From Hyphomonadaceae bacterium TMED5 (GTDB lineage Bacteria; Pseudomonadota; Alphaproteobacteria; Caulobacterales; Hyphomonadaceae): DNA of 64,000 nucleotides. This document shows positions 53,321-62,267 of the stretch, in pieces (the first letter of the stretch is position 1; each line of letters begins with the position of its first letter). Where the stretch lies: contig NHBK01000024.1 in the NCBI GenBank assembly GCA_002173095.1, positions 22,345-86,344 of the forward strand, given 5' to 3'. The notes under the pieces were generated by a model. The model had not been told where the DNA came from, ran no database searches, and saw nothing but the letters and a program-made list of their open reading frames with translations. Made by a program: the position numbers and the translations under genes.

Positions 53321-53444
53321 ATTTAACTCAACCAAATATCGAGCACAGGATTTTCTCCGGATATTTTGATCTAATAGGATTAAGGTGTCTTGTATTAGGG
53401 CTAGATTTTAAACGCCAATTTCTGAGATTTACATGCTTAAAAAA

Positions 53445-53522
53445 TTAGCGTGTGCGGCGAACGTCGCTCAGATATGCCGAATCCGTAGTCAGCCAGCAGA
53501 GTTCGCCCGGTCCGGCTGTCTC
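53445..53522 (-). repeat. 78-bp direct repeat, copy 2 (in-place 3' end)
   Basis: Right boundary of the 1196-bp unit. Same 26 codons as copy 1 plus the stop, here joined to the rest of the secreted-protein gene. On the islet side it abuts A/T-rich sequence with no terminator. Confidence 0.95.
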
Positions 53523-53891
53523 ACCAACTTCAAGGCCCTGCCAGCCGTCAAAACAGCCATCATGCAGGAAAATGTGAGAGGCTGCGCTGTCTGCGTCGGA
53601 TAAATCCATTTCGACTTCGAAGGCTTCACCGAAGACGCTCCATGTGAGTTCGAATGTGTTTGATGAAGGGGTGCCAAACACGGAACGCTCTTCACAGCTG
53701 ATCTCGCCAGACCCGTTCGTTGTGCCTTCGCCGCCGCTTATCCAGTTTATGGTGCAGGTTCCTGATGCCATTTCGATATAATAAATCGAGCTATCTTCCG
53801 GGAATGTGCTGGCGTCATCTGCGTGTGCCAGTCCTGTCAGCGAGAGCGCTGAGATAAGGGCAAGCCCCAGGCGTGTTGTATTGGTTTTCAT
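53445..53891 (-). CDS. Small secreted protein, paralog family member 1
   Basis: 148 residues from ATG 53891 (GGGGGCTGAT upstream). Signal peptide MKTNTTRLGLALISALSLTG ending LAHA. The mature protein has IYYIEMASGTCTINWISGG, a Ser/Thr/Glu middle, CFDGWQGLEVGETAGPGELC and WLTTDSAYLSDVRRTR. The order I-Y-x-x-E-M, T-C, C-x-x-G-W, E-L-C-W and R-R at the end recurs in the products of 53906-54313 and 57658-58074. Likely a small disulfide-bonded periplasmic domain. Unknown function. Its 3' end is the duplicated target of the islet. Confidence 0.75.
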   Translation of the reverse strand: MKTNTTRLGLALISALSLTGLAHADDASTFPEDSSIYYIEMASGTCTINWISGGEGTTNGSGEISCEERSVFGTPSSNTFELTWSVFGEAFEVEMDLSDADSAASHIFLHDGCFDGWQGLEVGETAGPGELCWLTTDSAYLSDVRRTR

Positions 53892-53905
53892 ATCAGCCCC
53901 CTTAA

Positions 53906-54313
53906 TCACTGTCGCCGCGAGACGGAGACCATGTTTTCCCAATTGACCCAGCAGAGCGCATCTTCGTCATAAGCGGCTTCACCGGTTGCGATATCTTCCC
54001 AGCCATCTGCGCAATTGCCGGACTTCAGAAGGTCATCAATGCTGTCAGTGATGCCAAAGAAGTCGATATTGGCCCCATTCATGCTCCATCCGCCAATGTC
54101 GGTCATGTCCACGCTGTTCGCGCCGCAACCAAAATGGATGCTGCCGTTAATGGACGAACCATCAATGAAGTGGATGCCGCATGTTTCGCCCATCATTTCG
54201 AGCGAATAAATAGCATCGTCTTCAGGTGTGGACTCTGCATTGGCGACAGGTGCCGCCATGAACGCTGTGCATGCAAGTAGAACAGACGCTGCTTTTAAGC
54301 GTAAGAATGTCAT
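53906..54313 (-). CDS. Small secreted protein, paralog family member 2
   Basis: 135 residues from ATG 54313 (GGGGGC upstream). Signal peptide ends MAAPVANAE. The mature part keeps the family pattern: IYSLEMMGETCGIHFIDG, GCGANSVDM, CADGWEDIATGEAAYDEDAL then CWVNWENMVSVSRR. 14 bp upstream of member 1, so probably co-transcribed. Divergent from the TonB-dependent receptor at 54486. Unknown function. Confidence 0.75.
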   Translation of the reverse strand: MTFLRLKAASVLLACTAFMAAPVANAESTPEDDAIYSLEMMGETCGIHFIDGSSINGSIHFGCGANSVDMTDIGGWSMNGANIDFFGITDSIDDLLKSGNCADGWEDIATGEAAYDEDALCWVNWENMVSVSRRQ

Positions 54314-54485
54314 GTAAATGCCCCCTCTGAGAGGTGCTATCACACCAGTTAGCTCTTAACGTGTAATGAAATCGCCTTAGCACTTTTGTTTCAAACTTCC
54401 GCTGTGCGGCGGCCTCACAAATCCTTGTCCGGGGATTGGTAATTAGCAATTGCCCCATTTGCGTAATCTCAGTACACGCCCCGTC

Positions 54486-56726
54486 ATGAGTAGATTTGTA
54501 AACGTGTTTTTGGGTGCCACTCTCCTTGCCGGAGCGGGCACGGCCTTCGCTCAGGATGAGGGCGGAAATGACCGCCGCCTCGATCCTGTTACGGTTTCTG
54601 TCACCCGTGTTGAGCAGCCGGTCTCTGACCTGCCGGCCTCTGTTTCGGTACTGGATGGCGAGCGTCTTGCGCTTGCATCTTCCTATCTCGGAGCTGGCGA
54701 TCTGACCGATCTGGCGACCGGTATTGAAGCCGCGATTGCCAATGGCACCCAGGTCGCGTTTCAGATTCGCGGTATAGGCGCGGTAGACCATCAGGCGCTG
54801 ACCCCATCAGCGGCAGCCGTGTATTCAGACGGCGTATTTCTCGCCACCAATGTTCAGACGGGGCTCATGCTCTACGATCTTGAGCGCGTAGAAGTGCTTA
54901 AAGGCCCGCAGGGCACCCTCTATGGGCGTAACGCCTCCAGCGGCGCAGTGAACCTCATCTCTGTTCGCCCTTCAGGAGATCAGACGCGTTATGTGCGTAT
55001 CGGTGTGGGCAATTATGATCGCTTTGATGCGGCCGGCGCTTTTGGTGCTTCACTAAACGACATGGTGAGCTATCGCATTGCGGGTAATTATACCTCGCGT
55101 GGGCCTGTGTTGGATAACGTTTCTGGCCCTTCCGTAGCAGGTGGTGAGACCGATCAGTTTGGCCTGCGCGCGGGTCTGCTTTTTGACATGGATGCGAGCG
55201 AGCTTCTGCTGCGCGCGCATTATGAAGAGGACAATGGCGTTAACACCACCCCGCGCAATGACAGCCTGGATCTGGACGACTTTGAAATCTCAAGCGAAGG
55301 CGATGGCATTCAGGACACTGATAACGGCTTTTACGGCGCGTCTGCGGAATATACCCGAAGCCTTGGTGCGTGGGAGGTGTTCTCTCTAACGTCTGTTGAA
55401 GGCTATGAGCAGAATTACGGCTTTGACTTTGACGGTACGCCAGCGCCCTTCGGCAATTACTCGCTGAATGCAAACCTCTACTATGAGCGTGAATATGTGC
55501 AGGTCTCCGAAGAGCTGCGCCTGTCGCGAAAGACAGGCTATGGCCATGCGCTTTATGGCGTCGCGCTTTCAGCGGATGAATTCCAACAGCGCTATACCAT
55601 CTGGTGTGGTGAGCTGGACTTAGAAACGCTGGTCAGCAGTTGCAGCTATGTCGGCGCGCCGGGCCGGGTGGGGCCTAACCCTGCCAGCACAGGCACAGCA
55701 ACTACTCTGATCACCGACATTGAGCAGTCCCGTCAGACCCTTGCGCTCTTCACCAGTCATCAGTTTGACCTTTCAGATGTGCTGCAATTCACCGTTGGTG
55801 CCCGCCTGACTGATGAAACTATTGAAGGCGAAGGCATGGGGCTGCACGTCTTTGATGATGGCGTAATTGCCTTCAACAATCGCGATGGCCTTGGCGATGC
55901 GATTGGCGAGAATACGATCAGCGAGACTCGTCTTTCGGGGAATGCGGCGTTGTCCTACGACCTGTCTGCTGGCATGGCGTATGCGAGCCTGTCTACCGGC
56001 TATAAGTCCGGCGGCTTCAATGGCGAAGTGGCTAATAATGCGACCCATTATAGCGATGAAGGCCTCTTCTCAGCAGAGACCGTCACCGCCTGGGAAGTCG
56101 GGTTTAAGTCCGCGCCAAACCCACGCTATAGTTATAGCCTTGCGGCGTTCTATCTCGACTATAACGACCCGCAGGCCCGGATTTTTGTCTCCTTCACTCT
56201 TCCGGATGGCTCGCAGATTACGTCCAACTCACTCTCCAATCTGGATGAGGCTGTGTCTTACGGGCTTGAGGCTGATTTCAGCCTGCGCGCGACTGAGGCG
56301 CTGACGCTGAATGGTGGACTGACGCTGAACGAAACTGAGATCAGCCAGACCTCCAATATAGGTGGAAACGCAGCGACGTTTGATGGGAACCCGCTGCCAT
56401 TTGCGCCGGACACGTCCATCACGCTTGGCGGCAGCTATGCCTTTGACCTGACCGACAATATCTCCGCGCTGGCATCGCTCCACGGCAAATATCGCAGTCA
56501 GTATTTTCTGGATGCAGAAGGCTTAACTGAGCGCAGTCAGGACGGGTTCACGACGCTTCAGGCGGCGCTGGACCTCGCCTTTGCGAACAGTGATGTGACG
56601 CTCAGCCTTTGGGGCCGGAACCTGACAGATGAAGACTATTCCGTTTCTGGCTATGGCTTTATCGGCTATAACACCTTCCGGTCTGAGCCGCGTACCTTTG
56701 GTGTGTCTCTGGAATATCAGTTCTAG
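54486..56726 (+). CDS. TonB-dependent outer-membrane receptor
   Basis: 746 residues from ATG 54486 (the TTG at 54450 upstream is less likely). Signal peptide ends AGTAFAQ. TonB-box region RLDPVTVSVTR, plug domain (about 40-170) with LERVEVLKGPQGTLYGRNAS and a 22-strand barrel ending EPRTFGVSLEYQF on the terminal Phe. This is the FecA/CirA-like group common in marine oligotrophs. Substrate unknown. Divergent from two small secreted paralogs, with a third just beyond on the other side. Confidence 0.9.
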   Translation: MSRFVNVFLGATLLAGAGTAFAQDEGGNDRRLDPVTVSVTRVEQPVSDLPASVSVLDGERLALASSYLGAGDLTDLATGIEAAIANGTQVAFQIRGIGAVDHQALTPSAAAVYSDGVFLATNVQTGLMLYDLERVEVLKGPQGTLYGRNASSGAVNLISVRPSGDQTRYVRIGVGNYDRFDAAGAFGASLNDMVSYRIAGNYTSRGPVLDNVSGPSVAGGETDQFGLRAGLLFDMDASELLLRAHYEEDNGVNTTPRNDSLDLDDFEISSEGDGIQDTDNGFYGASAEYTRSLGAWEVFSLTSVEGYEQNYGFDFDGTPAPFGNYSLNANLYYEREYVQVSEELRLSRKTGYGHALYGVALSADEFQQRYTIWCGELDLETLVSSCSYVGAPGRVGPNPASTGTATTLITDIEQSRQTLALFTSHQFDLSDVLQFTVGARLTDETIEGEGMGLHVFDDGVIAFNNRDGLGDAIGENTISETRLSGNAALSYDLSAGMAYASLSTGYKSGGFNGEVANNATHYSDEGLFSAETVTAWEVGFKSAPNPRYSYSLAAFYLDYNDPQARIFVSFTLPDGSQITSNSLSNLDEAVSYGLEADFSLRATEALTLNGGLTLNETEISQTSNIGGNAATFDGNPLPFAPDTSITLGGSYAFDLTDNISALASLHGKYRSQYFLDAEGLTERSQDGFTTLQAALDLAFANSDVTLSLWGRNLTDEDYSVSGYGFIGYNTFRSEPRTFGVSLEYQF

Positions 56727-56863
56727 GGCCTCACTGCTCACGGTTGAACACGAAACACTTTGCTGATTTCACACGCGCGCGAGATGTCATAGCGCTCGCG
56801 CGCAGGCCTTCCCATTAAAAATGGACGTTTTGGAGTGTCCTCAATTTAAAGGGTCCGGGTCAC

Positions 56864-57247
56864 ATGCAGCTTCTTGAAAAAATCACCTATTGGGTCGCCA
56901 CCGTCATCATGGTCGCACTCATGCTGATGGCAATTATCAGCTATCATGTCGATCACGACCGGATGGCGGGCTATTTTGAGTATTTCGGCTATCCGACTTA
57001 CATCGTTTATCCGCTGGCATATCTGAAATTGCTGGCACTGATTGCCATTCTGACGAACTATTTTCGTAATCTCAAAGACATCGCTTATGGCGCCTATTTC
57101 ATGAATATGGTCGCCGCAACCGTCGGCCATGTGATGGCAGGTGATCAGCCTATCCATGCGTATGTTGGCCTTGTCGTTGTGCCTGTGTCTTACATTCTGT
57201 CAAACCGGGTACGCGGTGAGCCAAAGCGCGACGCGTTTATTCTTTAA
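56864..57247 (+). CDS. DoxX-like membrane protein
   Basis: 127 residues with four helices: YWVATVIMVALMLMAIISYH, YLKLLALIAILTNYF, MNMVAATVGHVMAG and YVGLVVVPVSYIL. DHDRMAGYFEYFGYP is typical of the DoxX-like family. Small inner-membrane proteins of uncertain function. Plus strand, 137 bp downstream of the TonB receptor. Confidence 0.8.
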   Translation: MQLLEKITYWVATVIMVALMLMAIISYHVDHDRMAGYFEYFGYPTYIVYPLAYLKLLALIAILTNYFRNLKDIAYGAYFMNMVAATVGHVMAGDQPIHAYVGLVVVPVSYILSNRVRGEPKRDAFIL

Positions 57248-57249
57248 TA

Positions 57250-57371
57250 GCTTCGCTTTGCTCGTGACGAGCTTCACACAAACGACCGTGCAGGCGCAGG
57301 GCGAGCGAAGCGACGAGCCCGAGCAAAAAGCAAATAGTTCTGAGCGCGCTCTATGTGAGCCGCTGGCTCAC
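57250..57371. repeat. Inverted-repeat-rich intergenic segment
   Basis: Between the DoxX-like stop and the convergent SlyX gene there are several complementary arms: GCTTTGCTCG with CGAGCAAAAAGC, and a perfect hairpin GTGAGCC GCT GGCTCAC at 57355-57371. The last could terminate either gene. No coding potential seen. Confidence 0.5.
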
Positions 57372-57379
57372 GAGAGCAA

Positions 57380-57604
57380 TCAATAATGAGGCGGCGGCTG
57401 GTGTGCGGGCGGTGCTTCACCGGATGACTGTTCACCGGCTGCAACCCGCTCGCTCAGCATGGCGACTTGTCGTTCCAGCCGGTCGATAATCTTCCATTGC
57501 GCGGTGATGGCGGCATTCAGATCCTCAATCGTCTGCTCCTGATGAGCAGCGCGCATTTCGAGTTCGTCCAGGCGGCCTAGGTCATTTGAAGTGGTTTCAG
57601 TCAT
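57380..57604 (-). CDS. slyX: SlyX family protein
   Basis: 74 residues, with one long coiled coil (RLDELEMRAAHQEQTIEDLN to AMLSERVAAG) and a Pro/His-rich tail, PPAHQPPPHY, as in SlyX. Cytoplasmic. The family's function is unclear. It is 53 bp downstream of the secreted paralog member 3 on the same strand. Confidence 0.85.
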   Translation of the reverse strand: MTETTSNDLGRLDELEMRAAHQEQTIEDLNAAITAQWKIIDRLERQVAMLSERVAAGEQSSGEAPPAHQPPPHY

Positions 57605-57657
57605 GATCAGGCTTTAGCTCTGGCGGAAGATTTGAGCAATGGTCGGCGCGCGCCAGC

Positions 57658-58074
57658 TTATTCGACGCGAACAACGGCTTCCACGCCAGCGGACCAGTTT
57701 ACCCAACACAGCTCGCCCGCGTGAACGGTTTGATTGGGACGAATATTCTGCCAGCCATTCGGGCAGTTATCCTGATTGAGCACATTCAGCGGGTCGTTCA
57801 CGCCGGTGAAGGTGACAGAGCGGTTGGTTATCGTCCACTCGCCGGTAGAGACGCCGTCCAAGCATTCCAGCTTAAGCTCGCCGCTGCGATACTCATGCGT
57901 CATTGCGCTGTTATCGCTGCTGAAAACGGCTTCGCAGATATCGCCGGACAGTTCGAGCATATACACCTGCGTCCCCACGGGAGAGTTCACCTGTGCGAGT
58001 GCGGCAGGCGCAGCCATCAGCGTGCAGATAGCAAGGCAGGATGTTACGGCGAAACGAAGAGAAGTAAGCGTCAT
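57658..58074 (-). CDS. Small secreted protein, paralog family member 3
   Basis: 138 residues from ATG 58074 (GGAGGG upstream). Signal peptide ends MAAPAALAQ. Family pattern: VYMLELSGDICEAVFSSDNS, LKLECLDGVSTGEW, NCPNGWQNIRPNQTVHAGEL then CWVNWSAGVEAVVRVE. Four cysteines. Located on the far side of the TonB receptor from members 1 and 2, which makes that receptor the centre of a three-paralog neighbourhood. Unknown function. Confidence 0.75.
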   Translation of the reverse strand: MTLTSLRFAVTSCLAICTLMAAPAALAQVNSPVGTQVYMLELSGDICEAVFSSDNSAMTHEYRSGELKLECLDGVSTGEWTITNRSVTFTGVNDPLNVLNQDNCPNGWQNIRPNQTVHAGELCWVNWSAGVEAVVRVE

Positions 58075-58313
58075 CGGGGCCCTCCGGGTCTGAAGCGACG
58101 GGTCGTCATGGTTAGGATTCCGCCCTGCCGATAGCATTCTTTGGCCGACAGTTTTGAAAAAATGTCAGTTAATCAGTGTTTTTTTGTGAGGCGTGGGGTC
58201 GAGACCAAAAGCCAGGTCAGCTCCGCGCATTTTCGGGGCATCAATGAACGGGTTCGATTTCATGTCCTCAAAACGGTTTGAACCAATCTAAAGATCAGGA
58301 CATGCCGCTCACC

Positions 58314-59306
58314 CTAATCGCAGCCCCCTGCAACCTGGTCGTTAAATGCAGCCGTGATCGCATCCTCGTCGACCGCGAGATAGGTGAATTCCGGGCCGGG
58401 TTTGCCCGCAAGAGAGGTGAGCGCCGCGACCCGCCCCATACCCAGAAATCGCGTATCGGGCAGAACGCCCGCAATCGGGTCGGCATAGGCCTCGTCTGCG
58501 GAGATAATCTCCCAGCCATCCGCCTCCAGCGCGGCAACCAAATCCGTCACGAACAAGGCCGCGATGTCATTCTCATGCAGCAGCATGACCTGAGCCGGGG
58601 CCTCGCCTAAATACGTGCGCGCCGCCTCATCATAGAAGTTCGCTGCCGCGACCAGCATGCCGGTATAAAGCTCACGCAGGCCCGCCATACAGACGGGGTC
58701 ATCCTCGCGAATGGCGGTCTGATAGAGGTTTTCCAGAAACCAGTCATACGTGTCCACGGTCACATATCCGTTCAGCAGGCCACGTTCTGAAAGACCTGCG
58801 CGCACGGCATCGCGGCGCTCAATATCCGGGGCTTCGTTCAGATAAGGATAGCGAAACCAGGGACGGCGGTTTTCAAACACTTGCAGTATCATTTCTGCGG
58901 TATCAATCTCTGCCAGATAGGCCTCTGCCGTCGTATGCCTCAGCCATGGATGGGTGTGCGTGTGATTGGCGATCACATGGCCGGCCTCAGCATAGCTCTG
59001 AATGCGGGCGAGCCGCGCCGGGCTGTCTATGCGTGAAGTCACGACAAATATTGCGGCCTGTTCAACGCCGGCGGCTTCAAGCCCGCTGATCAGCAATGCA
59101 GCGCGGTCATCGCCGCTCATCGCGCTGTCACCGCGCGGCGCGTCATCATAGGTCAGCGCGATGCGACGTGTGCTTTCAGCGCGCGCGCCAGAGCTGATGA
59201 GGAGAACAACCGTCAAGGCTGCAAACACCCATTTCAGACGTCCGCTCCATCTGCCCTGTTGGGCCGTGCCCGGTGAATATTTGCTGATTTTATACGGTCC
59301 CGACAT
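58314..59306 (-). CDS. Polysaccharide deacetylase (NodB homology) family protein
   Basis: 330 residues. A cytoplasmic N-terminus, MSGPYKISKYSPG, precedes a membrane helix (about 25-43), then a CE4/NodB domain: ALTYDDAPRG (about 50-59) carries the first Asp pair and VIANHTHTHPWL (about 111-122) the metal His pair. PWFRYPYLNE is the RxPY motif. It likely removes N-acetyl groups from a periplasmic glycan. The N-terminal YKISKYS matches the start of the EPS-locus protein at 7546-8139. No good ribosome site before ATG 59306. Confidence 0.82.
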   Translation of the reverse strand: MSGPYKISKYSPGTAQQGRWSGRLKWVFAALTVVLLISSGARAESTRRIALTYDDAPRGDSAMSGDDRAALLISGLEAAGVEQAAIFVVTSRIDSPARLARIQSYAEAGHVIANHTHTHPWLRHTTAEAYLAEIDTAEMILQVFENRRPWFRYPYLNEAPDIERRDAVRAGLSERGLLNGYVTVDTYDWFLENLYQTAIREDDPVCMAGLRELYTGMLVAAANFYDEAARTYLGEAPAQVMLLHENDIAALFVTDLVAALEADGWEIISADEAYADPIAGVLPDTRFLGMGRVAALTSLAGKPGPEFTYLAVDEDAITAAFNDQVAGGCD

Positions 59307-59433
59307 AAGCGAAAGTTAGCATTGAAATGACAGATCGCGTCAAGCAGACCGCGCTGTCCGGGTTCAACACAAAACCAGCACAAATATCGCCACAGAGGGG
59401 GCTCTGTCGCGCGGGGGAATGATGTGGGGAATT

Positions 59434-59518
59434 GTAGGGTGGATTAGCGGACGCGTAATCCACCGTTGAAGATGAGTCATCCTGGTGCATTGCGGCTTTC
59501 GCCTAATGACACCCTACG
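59434..59518. repeat. REP-like palindromic pair
   Basis: GTAGGGTGGATTAGCG at 59434 pairs within itself to CGTAATCCACC (59464). A second, inverted unit at 59483-59518 reads, on the minus strand, GTAGGGTGTCATTAGGCG then AAAGCCGCAATGCACC. Together they look like a bacterial interspersed mosaic element. Confidence 0.7.
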
Positions 59519-60098
59519 CGGCGAGCCGTATTCGAGGCTCGGGCGGTGGCCAGGTGTCGGGCGCGCGAATGGGCGGGCCACGGGCAACCCTGATGGCTGT
59601 TGGTGGCGTGAAGCCCAGTCTGCACGTCTGGAGAGCAGGGGCGCGCATGAGGCCGGTATGAAGACGTGGTCCGCGCTGCCACGGGGTAATGAGGCAATGC
59701 ACGCAGAGCATCATACAGGCCAGCTCGCTGGCCAGCGCCTCGGCGCGTTCAAACATGTCTATGCTGGCTTGAAGTTGTTCGATCAGCTCCGCAGGGGAGG
59801 CGGGCTCCATAATTGTGTGGGAGGCGACAGGCGCAAGGTCTTCGGTGGTTGAGCGCAAAGCCTCGGCCGCCGTCGGGCATCCGGCCGCGTTGAGCTGGCC
59901 TGCCGCAAGATAGCGGATGCAGGCCTCCACCATGTCATCGGCTGAGCGCACCATAGAGACGATATCGGCGGGCACGACTGTCTGGCCCGCATAGTGGAGG
60001 CGGAGCAGATAGCCAAGCAGCCGCGCCAGAAACAGCCCGACCATCCGGTTTGGGCCGGGCAGGGTGTGGAGCATGTCAAAGGCAGGCGCGGTGGTCAT
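59514..60098 (-). CDS. Hypothetical protein ending in a REP-like element
   Basis: 194 residues. The N-terminal 130 residues look globular and helical: LFLARLLGYLLRLHYAGQTV, VPADIVSMVRSADDMVEACI and ELIEQLQASIDMFERAEALA. The last 60 residues are Pro/Arg-rich (ARGPPIRAPDTWPPPEPRIR), not protein-like in style, and the stop TAG belongs to a REP palindrome. The gene may have lost its original end. No family recognised. Confidence 0.5.
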   Translation of the reverse strand: MTTAPAFDMLHTLPGPNRMVGLFLARLLGYLLRLHYAGQTVVPADIVSMVRSADDMVEACIRYLAAGQLNAAGCPTAAEALRSTTEDLAPVASHTIMEPASPAELIEQLQASIDMFERAEALASELACMMLCVHCLITPWQRGPRLHTGLMRAPALQTCRLGFTPPTAIRVARGPPIRAPDTWPPPEPRIRLAA

Positions 60099-60193
60099 CC
60101 GCCAAGTTTAGCCTCGCGGGTTGTGGGGTGGGATTAGTTTGTTTGGGGAGAGGTTGTCTTCCCGGCCGGGCTCTGCCGAGCTGCGCTCGGATT

Positions 60194-60285
60194 GTAGGGC
60201 GGTGTTGAGGCCGGAGGCCGATACCCGCCGTATTTTTACAATTGCGGCGGGATTTTCGCGAATGAATTCGCGATGCATCGCCGCC

Positions 60286-60289
<4 letters not shown>
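60194..60289. repeat. REP-like palindromic pair beside the transposase gene
   Basis: A 36-bp unit, GTAGGGCGGTGTTGAGGCCG then GAGGCCGATACCCGCC (60194-60229), and an inverted partner ending CGCCGCCCTAC (60246-60289). The stop codon of the transposase frame lies in the CTAC of the partner. This is the usual place of REPs next to their RAYT. Confidence 0.75.
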
Positions 60290-60795
<506 letters not shown>

Positions 60796-60839
60796 ATATC
60801 GAACATATCATGAACATTTGTGGTTGTGTAGAGCGATCC

Positions 60840-60924
60840 GTAGGGCGGTGTTGAGCGCGGAGCGTGATACCCGCCTTAAGGGAGATTTGTAGGGCGGCGA
60901 TGAAGGCGAAGCCGCAATCCCGCC
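60840..60924. repeat. REP-like pair 5' of the transposase gene
   Basis: Two 36-bp direct units, 60840-60875 (GTAGGGCGGTGTTGAGCGCG, GAGCGTGATACCCGCC) and 60889-60924 (GTAGGGCGGCGATGAAGGCG, AAGCCGCAATCCCGCC), 49 bp apart. Same family as those at 60194 and 62324. Confidence 0.75.
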
Positions 60925-60949
60925 GCTCGTGAAGCGGAGTGGCGCGAAC

Positions 60950-62194
60950 TCATGCGGTGAGGTTTTCATGCAAGCTTTGGACTAGTTCTTGTCCATGCTG
61001 CTGCGGTGGGAGATTTTTTTGAGAAATTGCTTCGTCGAGTTGATTGATGAGCTCATTTAGGCGCGTTGGATTGCCCATATTGAACTTGGAAATGGCTTGT
61101 TGTCCGAACAAACTTACGCATATCCACAGAGCCTTATCTGTTAAATCAGTGACCTTTGTTTGTTTCTCTTGGTAATCATCAATGCTCGTCGACGTGAACA
61201 TAAGATTGTGTTTTGCCGCCATAACATTCGAAAATTCGACAAATACCTTTTCCTGTGTGAGCTCTGACAGTTTGGAAATATAAGCTTTCACGCCCTCTAT
61301 CGATTGTACTTCAACCATTGGTTCGACGGGGCTTGTGATTGCGACGTTCGTGTCGGGGACGCTGTTAGAATTCAAGCGCTCGAAATCTGGCTTTTTGCGA
61401 GAATTTCTCTTGTGATACGGCGAAAAGTAGAGTTTTCCTATCTCTTCACCGTTCTCGTGCGCGAGCATAAAAATATCCACTGGATGTTTGATCCCATCAG
61501 CGGTGGTCGAGCCTATCCGATTGTATTCGATCTTTGTCCCGTCTACGAGTCTAAGACTATCCAAGTATTCCCTCGCCCCTAACACCGACTTCACTGGAAC
61601 TGGATTGGTCGCCTCCCAGCCGAACTCTCCGGCGCAACCGGGGATTTCGTCGGCATCTACCCCATCCCCGTACATATCACCGTTTGCCAGCAATGACATC
61701 AATTCGTCTTGTTCGTTTGTACGCTCTGGCGCTTGGCCTGTAGGTTGGGTGTTGAGGTGCAGTTCTTGCATTTCTTTCCGGGCATCTGCCGATGATCTTT
61801 TCCAGACATTGACCATTTTTTCGATGCACGCCATCTGCTGTTCAATGAATGACGCGCCCGAGCGTTCAAGAGCTCCAGCGAACCAAAACATCATCTTCCG
61901 ACCTGTGGGGTCGTTTAGGAGATTCACGGAAAATGCTTTAGCGACGCCTTTCTCTGTTGCACCGCCTGAGACCACTCCTATGAAGAGCTCTATTTTCGAG
62001 TCATCATTTTCCCAAGATGGAGGATACAACTCGCCTGAATTGATTGCCTTTTCAGCGTGACGAACATTTGCATCGTGAAGTCGTGATTTTCCTTTGAAGT
62101 AACCTTTAGCGACGACAAACACTATGAAGGCGACAATCGAGAGCCCCCCCGTTGGCCAGGCAAGAAACAATGCAATCAAAAACAATACTATCAT
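60950..62194 (-). CDS. Unrecognised membrane-anchored protein in the REP field
   Basis: 414 residues. One or two N-terminal hydrophobic helices (IVLFLIALFLAWPTGGLSIV, AFIVFVVAKGYF) precede a large soluble part with EKAINSGELYPPSWENDDSK, MYGDGVDADEIPGCAGEFGW and KIEYNRIGSTTADGIKHPVD, and a helical C-terminus. No family recognised. Codon use is more A/T-leaning than housekeeping neighbours. It is flanked on both sides by REP-like repeats, which fits a horizontally gained cargo gene. Confidence 0.65.
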   Translation of the reverse strand: MIVLFLIALFLAWPTGGLSIVAFIVFVVAKGYFKGKSRLHDANVRHAEKAINSGELYPPSWENDDSKIELFIGVVSGGATEKGVAKAFSVNLLNDPTGRKMMFWFAGALERSGASFIEQQMACIEKMVNVWKRSSADARKEMQELHLNTQPTGQAPERTNEQDELMSLLANGDMYGDGVDADEIPGCAGEFGWEATNPVPVKSVLGAREYLDSLRLVDGTKIEYNRIGSTTADGIKHPVDIFMLAHENGEEIGKLYFSPYHKRNSRKKPDFERLNSNSVPDTNVAITSPVEPMVEVQSIEGVKAYISKLSELTQEKVFVEFSNVMAAKHNLMFTSTSIDDYQEKQTKVTDLTDKALWICVSLFGQQAISKFNMGNPTRLNELINQLDEAISQKNLPPQQHGQELVQSLHENLTA

Positions 62195-62267
62195 TCTACA
62201 AACTCGTTTGAATATCGCATCGAATGGGTCCTAAGTGGATACCACCGCAAGACTCGCGATGAAGTTC

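Noticed and set aside
52327..53444. Integrase or transposase for the sulfotransferase islet
   Set aside because: Both strands of the islet were checked; only the sulfotransferase frame is credible.
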